Origin: Athripsodes cinereus
Lineage: Eukaryota; Arthropoda; Insecta; Trichoptera; Leptoceridae
DNA length: 64,000 bases
Assembly (NCBI GenBank): GCA_947579605.1
Contig: OX388305.1
Span: forward strand, 20,659,542 to 20,723,541
Direction of reading: 5' to 3'
Below are positions 56,467-64,000 of the stretch, piece after piece. A model generated the notes under the pieces. It did not search any database. It worked only from the letters and a program-made list of their open reading frames with translations, and was not told where the DNA came from. How positions within the stretch are numbered: position 1 is the first letter of the stretch; every line of letters begins with the position of its first letter. The translations under genes and the position numbers were made by a program.

Positions 56467-56639
56467 GGTATTATAAGTACCAATTAGTTGCGTTGTATCA
56501 TTTTTTGTTTTTATGCTCGCTTCTAATGCGTAGTTGCGGTAGGATGTTATTTTGCAGTTTTGTTTGTTAATTTTATTTTTATTACGGCATAATCACTCAG
56601 AATTGGGTGGAATGCCTAAATAATAATAAAAAAAAAAAA

Positions 56640-56654
56640 AATATAATTTGTCAG
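56640..56654 (+). repeat. Target-site duplication, 3' copy
   Basis: aatataatttgtcag directly after the poly-A; identical to 50765-50779. Confidence 0.85.
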
Positions 56655-56823
56655 CGTCTCAAAATACGATAAATGTTCCAGTTTTATCGTACGATCGTCC
56701 TTTTTATTTATTTTTTTATTTACGGGCATGAGCCCGTACCAAGGTAGACTGAACCAGTTTTCACCATACTTTGTCTTAGCGCTCAATTTTCTTTACTTTA
56801 GTTACTAAGATTATTTTCCTTAC

Positions 56824-57030
56824 TTTATTTAACTATAACAGAACACATACGCTTACACACGCTCAAGCACGCACACACACAAACAAACTCACCCTCATAC
56901 ACACCCACCCACACACACACATATACATATATACATACAAACATATACAGACATACACACATATATATACCATATAGATAACACCACATATATTCATACA
57001 CATATACACACACACACACTCAGTCACACA
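56824..57030. repeat. (CA)n-rich microsatellite
   Basis: Interrupted runs of ca/ta dinucleotides such as acacacacatatacatatat. The minus-strand Cys/Val/Tyr frame here is translated microsatellite. Confidence 0.85.
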
Positions 57031-57180
57031 GGCAGATATGTGATCAGGGTCTCAGTGTTTCTGCGGCCCAACTGCCGAAGCCATGCTGTGATCCCTCCCC
57101 CAACACCAGAAGAAGCCGAAGCCCGAATTTTTCGATAGATAAAATATTTGCCGAGATTATGTTACTTCATAACTTAATTG
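57031..57180. other. GC-richer patch of unknown origin
   Basis: ctgcggcccaactgccgaag to accagaagaagccgaagccc. Possibly an RT scrap like its neighbour. No peptide is convincing. Confidence 0.25.
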
Positions 57181-57239
57181 GTCACTTATATTTTATATCA
57201 AATAATATCAAGGACAAGATAAAAGCAAAATTAAAATAA

Positions 57240-57490
57240 TTTCTAATATATCCGAATATTGATCTCATTTGGTTGAAAGAACTACGGGCTGCTTCAATCC
57301 TCCACTTCACTTCCACATCTGGGTCCACAGACGACGTAATCATACTACCCAGGTACTTAAATCGATCCATCCTCTCCAGCGGATCACCATCGAGTTGCAA
57401 TGTTATAGCGGAGTAATCTGCTCTGCCAAATGCCATCCACTTCGTCTTTTTCATATCTTTGACAATGTCCTAATAAGATGAAAGACGTCT
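57240..57490 (-). pseudogene. Fragment of a LINE RT thumb region
   Basis: The minus strand encodes KDMKKTKWMAFGRADYSAIT, then LQLDGDPLERMDRFKYLGSM and SSVDPDVEVKWRIEAARSSF, the stretch after YADD in RTE/CR1-type RTs (the FKYLG motif). Both ends are abrupt and the frame is otherwise open. It is less than 270 bp, so its clade is uncertain. Confidence 0.65.
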
Positions 57491-57529
57491 CTCTCGTCGA
57501 ATAAATCAATAGCTTATTTTATTTATTTC

Positions 57530-57608
57530 GAAATCAGAAATCATTCTTGAGTTATAAATGGTGTAACTAACACCACTTTCTTTTACATATATATATATAT
57601 ATATAGAT
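57530..57608 (+). repeat. Second copy of the repeat edge TTCTTGAGTTATAA...(AT)n
   Basis: cattcttgagttataaatgg, then tgtaactaacaccactttct and a (TA)n run, matches 33640-33690. Its partner edge (ctagctggcccgg) was not found nearby. Confidence 0.5.
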
Positions 57609-57609
57609 T

Positions 57610-58090
57610 ATCAATGGTGACTTCCAGTTTATATCATTATAATACAAATAATTTGGTAATATACCTTATAATTTAAAAAAAGGACACATTCAAGTAGGTA
57701 TGAGAAAATATATAATGATTTTCTTTACTCCGTAGGATGTACGATATCCAATTAATTTTAAAAATCATTATATTTTCCATGAAAATTTTCGAGTAATTGA
57801 AATAATAAATATACTTCCTTAGGGGATGAGCTTCATGTTTTGATGTGTTAAATGTGAAAAAAACGAACGATACATAATTGGTCAATGAAAATTAAATATC
57901 AAAGAAAATAATATTATAATTGGATGGTGTTAAACTATTTGAATCAAAATACCTCCAACATGAAATTGAGATATCTATCTGATTATCCTATAGGAAAAAT
58001 ACCTTTTACTTTCGTAATTAGTAAATACTATTAAAAAAAGCAGAATGTTATATTGCTTCCTCATAAAATTAAATGGAAGTTATTAATATT
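57610..58090. other. AT-rich spacer
   Basis: Nothing recognised. Confidence 0.45.
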
Positions 58091-58099
58091 TTTAGGAGT

Positions 58100-58540
58100 A
58101 CCTGAAAAAAAAAATACATTGAAGGACCCACCGTCCACCCGGATACCGCAGAAGTCTGGGGACTTCCATTTATCCGAAATACTACACTTAACAAATCTTG
58201 TCCACACCGAAGGTGCCATAGTGGGCAGCCTGAAGGGCTGGCCGGCCAAAATACCCCCTTGTGTGGAATCTTTTGACTACATTCCTTCGATGTCCCTCTA
58301 TAGCCGAGAGAAGCAAACATATTACATATTGAAGGACCCACCGACCACCTGGATAGCGCAGAAGTCTGAGGACTTCCATTTATCCGAAATTCTATACTTA
58401 ACAAATCTTGTCCACAACGGAGGCGCCATAGTGGGCAGCCTGAAAGGCTGGCCGGCCAAACCACCAAACCGCCAATACCTCCGTGTGAAATCTTTTGACT
58501 AAACTCCTTCGATGTACCTGAAAGTACCTGAAAAGGAAAA
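58100..58540 (+). repeat. Two 210-bp tandem units with a frame running through both
   Basis: Units start at about 58121 and 58331 (gaaggacccaccg). A + strand frame at 58053-58502 reads through both and repeats DPPSTRIPQKSGDFHLSEIL, then TNLVHTEGAIVGSLKGWPAK in unit 1, with a variant in unit 2. The period is a multiple of three, so the frame is kept by construction. A partial third unit follows (gatgtacctgaaa). The opposite strand is also partly open. I do not recognise the peptide. It may be an element's satellite-like core or a relic of a coding repeat. Confidence 0.6.
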
Positions 58541-58591
58541 GAGTCCTAAAGAAAGCAGTTTTTCGTAAAAAATAACGGTTAAGACAATAAA

Positions 58592-58700
58592 TATCTTCAG
58601 TTCAGCGATGAGACATACCACCCATCCTAAATGTCTTATTTTTTTAACTGACATCCCAAGCACAATCTACACGTTGATTGCATGCAATTGATCCGTTGGC
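58592..58700 (+). repeat. CAGCGATGAGG-type dispersed repeat, longest copy
   Basis: ttcagttcagcgatgagaca, then taccacccatcctaaatgtc and actgacatcccaag with a gcatgcaattgatcc end. Related pieces are at 19400, 29258, 45712, 48938 and, for the end, 22955-23030 and 16300. A common unclassified repeat. Confidence 0.5.
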
Positions 58701-61300
58701 TGCCCCAAAACAAATATGTTTAATTTATATTTTTATTGAATAAGACAAAAAATTCTTTTCCACGTGTTTAAATATATTTAAGTGAAACCATTTCAAGGGG
58801 AAATACTGAAATATAGACCTAGATATGTGTGTTTCTAAATTCACAATAAAAGATAATGGTGAATTTTCTTACGCTTGATTCATTACGTTTTTTCCTTTCC
58901 CTGGTATTATTAAAATATTTCGTTTCATTACGTATTACATATATTTTTATCTATTATACATTGTATTTTATTCCAGATGTATTATCATTTCCTCGACATT
59001 TACCGCTTTAGCGATTCTTTTATCTCAAATTGAGAGAAAAAAAAAAATGCCAACTTTATAATTTTTATTCGTCTTGAGTAATAGTAGAAAGTTATTTTAC
59101 CTATATGGAAAAATGCCTTTTCACAGTACGTATCTAACACTGTTAAAAGTATCCAAGAAGTCTGATAAAAAAAAGCGTAAGTTAATCGTTAAGATCCATT
59201 TAAACTATCACGAGATATCTCATAAAGAGGGCAGCCAATAAACTAATTGCATGTTTGACAAGCGGTTGGTGTGGTCATACAAACATGCATAAAATGCCAA
59301 TAAAAAAATATTAAACATTTGGAGCGATACATATATTAAGACAAGAGAATTCCGACCTATTCTTTGAAGAAGACTTCGCAGTTGAATGAGATCATTGCTA
59401 AAAAATTGTAGTTGAATCCAAACGAGACAAGTTATAATATGACGACTGCCATTTTTTTGACGAAACTAGTAAATATATTTATTAAGAATCGATAAATATC
59501 ACAACAATAACAACAACAGATACTTCGCGCGTAGGTAATCCTTCAGAAATTACAAATTTTTATTCATATTGAATTTCGTACGATTAGTTGTTGTTGGTAA
59601 TAGTAAGTGAAGTTAAAGCATATACCTACTTAGTTCTAATTCGAGAGATAAAATTTTTTTGAGTTCGGGTATCAATCTTTGATAGGTACTCGCGAAATAT
59701 CAAATATAATCGTATGAAAATATCATTATGTAGATGTAAGAATGTACTAAGTGCGCGTCACAATAATAATAATAATGATTAAATTATAATATTAAATTCT
59801 TCCTTAGATCAAAAGCCCTAAAAAAACTACACCATCGTTCTACATAAAATGAACATAGTACATAAAAATGATAAAAAGTAAAAAAAAACTCTCTTGCCTG
59901 ACTCTTGATGATAAAAATATTACATTATTGAAGAAGATTTGTAACGCTTCGCTTACTGGTGCAGAGTCATATCTTCAAAAAGAACCTTCACACATTGACG
60001 CAATTTGCGTCGTTTAATAGTATCAGACTAAACGATGCTTTATTTTTTTGCATAGTTCACATCCTTATTTTGCAATATTTTGTAACTAATACATGTATCG
60101 AACAAACCTCTCACTTTCAGGGAAAGATGTTATATTTTTTTACTAGAAACAGTATGATAATATTACCATAAACAATGCAATTTATTAAATGGATCTTCCA
60201 AGAATTCACCAACTTAATTCTTCTTTACTTATGTACATAGAATTAATGCATCTTTTTCCAGGGTATAGTTACAACCATACACAGGCACAGAAAATCAAAT
60301 CTTAATGCTAACCACCAAAAGTAATGTTCAATGTACCTAAGCCTAAAGTTTTTATGGTGGGTATATTTGAAGACTGTTTCTATTAATTATTAATAGTCGA
60401 TACCATTTTATAACAAAAAAAAACTATAGATTTACATCTCCAGGCAACTAGATATTATAATGGGATAACGTAATAATACAAGAAGTACACAAATTACTTT
60501 GGTTAGCTGGAATAGATTGGCTCCAGTCAAAATGCTCAATAATTGTCCATTATTTTATTTTATGCAATCTCATTATAAGTATTTGGTCACATACACTCAT
60601 ACAAACTCAAAATTTTCTCCCGGTAATCCAGGTAACACGGGCGCATATGCCAAGTTTCAACCCATTCCATGTCAGTGTCACTTGTTTCTGTCTCAATTCG
60701 TTAAGTTACATCTGTTACGTCTATTTTGTAAAAATGCACGTACTATTCTACAAGCATTTTAATTGCAGCCTACTGTAGAGTGATGTATTATGCTTGTGGT
60801 AGTGTCAATGTATTTAAATTATTGATTAGCTGATGATGTCTGCTCTTGACAGAACCACAGAACTATTGGTATTATTGTATAATTAACACACATTTCATTA
60901 TTGTAGTTACATATCCCATTTCCTAATTCTTTTTATTTCTTCCAGCAATTTTGAATACTTCTTGATTATTTCTGTAAAAATAATTAGTAAATTGTTAGTG
61001 ATCGAAACAGCAATGTCTATTATGTATGTGTGTTCTACACAAATTTTTAAATTATCAAAATATTCACTGTGTGTAAAATACCCAAGATGTTGAACTTGAC
61101 TCGTAAACTATTCGTATAATGATATAAACAGTCTTACGTTTATATTATTACCAATAAAAATATGATAATAATTTTTTAAAAGGTGGAGATAAAAATCAAA
61201 GTAGGTTCTGACTTTAATATTTGCCGATCTTCTTTTATCTGAATTATATTATCTTGAGGGATGCATCAATATCATACCTTTTTCTTTTGCTCGGTTCGCT
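58701..61300. other. AT-rich spacer
   Basis: No coding region or element ends recognised. The frame at 60499-60762 has no domain that I know. Confidence 0.5.
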
Positions 61301-61304
61301 TCTT

Positions 61305-61480
61305 AGTTTTTAGGATAGTGACCACCATGCCATATTATAGTTTTAAGTATTTTTCACTGTTTGGCATTATTTGGCATGTGTAGAACATCGTATGGTGGCT
61401 TCCTTTATTTGGACACTCGTCTTGTTTGTGCTCGACATACCTATCGCCAATTTTTCTAGGTTGTCTAATTAATAACTATA
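61305..61480 (-). pseudogene. Diverged copy of the RTE 3' end
   Basis: The + strand line aggatagtgaccaccatgcc to tttttctaggttgtc follows 26195-26390 in the same order: gtgaccatcatgcc, the ggccccgtgaagtg-like middle and the tttccaggttgtc end. It is the same family as 26171-28457 but much older. Confidence 0.55.
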
Positions 61481-61509
61481 GGTAATATATACTCTCACCA
61501 TGTATCTCG

Positions 61510-61640
61510 AGTTGAGTCAGTAGAGAGAACGGAACGCCATAAAAATATACCTTCCCTTTTATACTTATTTTGTTTCGTCCAAATTTTTCAAACACACACC
61601 TCGATTTTTCTTATTTAACTCATGGGTTATTTTTCGTTCC
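61510..61640 (-). repeat. Decayed scrap of the dispersed LINE family
   Basis: gagagaacggaacgccat is the reverse complement of the WRSVLS codons of 7415-7430. The rest has decayed. Confidence 0.4.
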
Positions 61641-63730
61641 ACGTATTTAACTTATCATTATGAAGGTATCAAAAAATTAATTAATATCGGCACAGAGAAC
61701 ACGGCCTGCGTGTTAATTGTATGCTGGCTACCCCACTTGTAAAATTTACCGTGATTGTGTAGTAGTAGATGTAATCAAAAAATATCTTTATGTTCTTTGC
61801 AGACCAGTTTTAGTCCTTTATTTCAAGAATTATAATAGATTAGGTATATATTATATTTTTACATTTTTCCATCACTGAATATATTTTTTAAAAATTGTTT
61901 AGGTATTCAATAAACAATTTTGATTATACGAAGGTATTTTTTAACCGATACATATTGTAATGTTATAAATACTTCTATCCAATTTGTTTTTGAAAGACCT
62001 GAACCGTTATAATGACTTTGCAAGCTTTGGATAAACGCCAGATCTATTATTTTTCAATGAAAACACTTCCAGTTTCATAACATATGGGCGGGAGGGAGTA
62101 TATTTTGTGATATATGTAGGTGTTAACGTAAAATCTACTTTTATGCAGGCTGAATATTATACTCACATACCTACGTCCTTTACCAAATTATTATTCATTT
62201 TATCGAATATTTGCAACTTTTTTGAAAGCTACCGGTGAAAAATGATTCCGAGCCTTTGTTATAATAATAAACTTCCAAATCCCTCGTCTAAGAAACGAAA
62301 TCCTGGAATATTGTTATAAATTGAAAATTATTTTTCCACCATCGACGAATATATATTTTTTCTTTTTTCTTCATCGCTGTTGGCGAAAGTTTTAAGGTAT
62401 CGTAAAATTTTATTGTTTACTTTTGTTTATGTTCATCGTCTTTTTTTTCACCTCTAAGACCCCAAAGACGATCGAATGGACCGTCTTGAAAATACAAAAT
62501 CACTCCATTTTTTTGCATGCTTTTATATATTATGATAGAATAAGGGTTTTATTAAATCTCTACTGGCTTTACCTAACCCCGAGTCTAGTTTTAGAACTTT
62601 TCCTGATCCTCCATATAATTATATTAAATACACAGGATAGAATATAAAAAGAAACCAGATATTATTCCATATATTTTTTCAGCTATCTTAAGCGGAAGGT
62701 GTTAATATTAGTAGTTAACCTTTTAAATTAATCAAATGAAGTTAACATGCCAATATATATTTTAGTATAAAATAATAATCGATTTAGATTACTGGGTTAG
62801 GGTGAAGATATCGCAGCCTAGGAATAAACTCGTCCTCTGAGCATGAAAATAGAATTATAACTTATAATAACTATGTAAAACGTTTTGATTTTGGTTATGA
62901 CCAAAGTACAGTAATTTTATTAATTGATAGGTAGGTACCCAGTGTTCTGATTTAAGTGGACTTATAAATATCTTTCTTCATATATATGTATATTGAAAAT
63001 TTCACAATGTATTTTAATTTAAATTCACATTAAAACTGGGTTCTATACGTTATATGTAGGGTTTTATTACTACATATACAGCATTTTTATTTAAAGGTGA
63101 GTTGGTAGAAATTTGATCGTTTGAATAAAATATGTAGCTGTAAATAAATAATTCGCATTTAATCTTTATGTATTTTTGTGTCGAATCGGTTGTAGTCAAT
63201 GCACAAAATAATAATGATTGGTTAACCCCTTGAAGACGAGTGGAATGATATTATAAAATAGCACAATGGAATTTAATGCTTACACAATAATTAATTTACA
63301 AATAAGTTGTTTGAGATCGAAAGTGGATAAAACAAAAATGCCATTTTTTTTGTTGCTAAAACCACATGCAAAGTTTTCATCTCACATAATATTCTAAAAA
63401 CAAAACCATTAATGCTGGTTCGAGCAAATGAAAATGATGGTATACACATTATTAAACCAAGCTGTTGGTGTTATTATCTTCAAAATACACAATTTAATAA
63501 AAAGTTATAATAAATTATTATTTGAAACTGTTTTTGAATTTAAAAATCTGTATATTGTTTAAAATAACTATTAGATTAATATCCTCTGAATATTCAAAAA
63601 GTATTTCATATTTTTCTGTTGTACTAATACAACAATAAATACATGTACAAGTGTAGTTATTCTATTGTTTTTGTTTATCAACCGAAAATTTTTAAGACAA
63701 CGTCTGTAAATAAAGACAACGACACCTGAT
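61641..63730. other. AT-rich spacer
   Basis: Nothing recognised. Poly-A/T runs and short frames only. Confidence 0.5.
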
Positions 63731-63734
63731 AAGA

Positions 63735-63830
63735 GGCCTGAGTCAATAACACATTTTCACGTTACGTTTTCGTTCCGTTAACGTTCGAGTATAGAGGAAG
63801 TTGCAAGCAAGTGTCAATTTTGTATTGTTT
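63735..63830. mobile_element. Half copy of the foldback MITE seen at 12973-13157
   Basis: ggcctgagtcaataacacat, then acgttacgttttcgttccgt and gcaagtgtcaattttg follows the left arm of the other copy. The right arm is missing. Confidence 0.55.
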
Positions 63831-63856
63831 TGATAACACTGCACACTACTTTTTAT

Positions 63857-63878
63857 GCACTATGCACTATGCACTAGG
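63857..63878. repeat. (tatgcac)n, three units
   Basis: Short heptamer tandem repeat near the window end. Confidence 0.7.
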
Positions 63879-64000
63879 TATTTTCTTTTTTACTTTGATG
63901 TTATTATTTAAAAATTCTAAACATCTGATAAATTTAGGATCTCTGCTGGTTTATAAATTGAATGTACATTTTATTTGTATGTATTTGACTGTTTGATTAT

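Larger units (their letters stand above)
50780..56639 (+). mobile_element. Full-length I-like LINE, about 5.86 kb, apparently intact
   Basis: Bounded by identical 15-bp duplications. Parts in order: 5' promoter and 240-nt leader, ORF1 (51020-52486), ORF2 (52461-56192), a 3'UTR with three 96-bp repeats, taataataa and a poly-A. The ORF2 with RNase H after RT, and the TAA-type 3' end, fit the I clade and its relatives better than Jockey, RTE or CR1. The lack of stops in more than 5 kb and an exact TSD imply a recent insertion and possible activity. Confidence 0.9.

Noticed and set aside
56127..56483. 118-codon minus frame with a repeated peptide
   Set aside because: Its repeats come from the 96-bp 3'UTR units of the LINE, so the frame is incidental.
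56825..57019. Cys/Tyr/Val-rich 64-codon minus frame
   Set aside because: It is the translation of a CA/TA microsatellite.
60499..60762. 87-codon + frame as a small gene
   Set aside because: Somewhat less A/T-driven, but no recognisable motif, start context or splice sites support it.

Overview
This window is AT-rich insect-like nuclear DNA made almost entirely of transposable elements. Evidence for an insect: LINEs of several clades, mariner, piggyBac-like and hAT-like DNA transposons, TA- and TTAA-flanked foldback MITEs, a tRNA-derived SINE family, and an Inr plus DPE-like start on the full-length LINE. Short GTAGGTA/TACCTAC runs are common, as in several moth and aphid genomes, but I cannot name the order.

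Layout. 1-8 kb: degraded LINE 3' ends, a dead mariner (5382-6640) and a fragment of a dispersed LINE family recognised by its LRWFGHVERM / GRPRTTWL protein tail. 8108-11974: a hAT-like element with perfect 16-bp TIRs and an 8-bp TSD, carrying a rotten LINE that itself carries a piece of another LINE. 12.8-16.2 kb: a SINE split by a foldback MITE, a large fragment of the dispersed LINE, an internally deleted piggyBac-like element (14361-15724) and a 206-bp tandem duplication. 16-26 kb: AT-rich DNA with LINE and SINE scraps, a TTAA foldback element and one candidate + strand coding exon. 26171-28457: a 5'-truncated RTE LINE with a 12-bp TSD. 29-35 kb: nested MITEs, a SINE and an interrupted LINE copy. 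36.7-39.3 kb: a two-ORF LINE broken before the RT active site. 42-45.2 kb: candidate exons of a minus-strand host gene. 47.9-48.3 kb: head-to-head LINE fragments. 50780-56639: a complete, apparently intact I-like LINE. 57-64 kb: RT scraps, a 210-bp tandem duplication and AT-rich DNA.

The LINE at 50780-56639 is the one element that looks capable of activity. Its long ORFs overlap and carry EN, RT and RNase H catalytic residues. The 3'UTR holds three 96-bp repeats, and the target-site duplication is still exact. Its only visible flaw is one zinc-knuckle cysteine replaced by glycine. It would also be the likeliest enzyme source for short retroelements here, although the SINE tails do not resemble its tail.

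No complete host gene is visible. A phase-consistent chain of short exon-like reading frames on the minus strand (45.1 to 42.0 kb), and two isolated exon-like frames on the + strand (22276-22327 and 46911-46967), are the best candidates. They suggest that the window lies in large introns or between genes.
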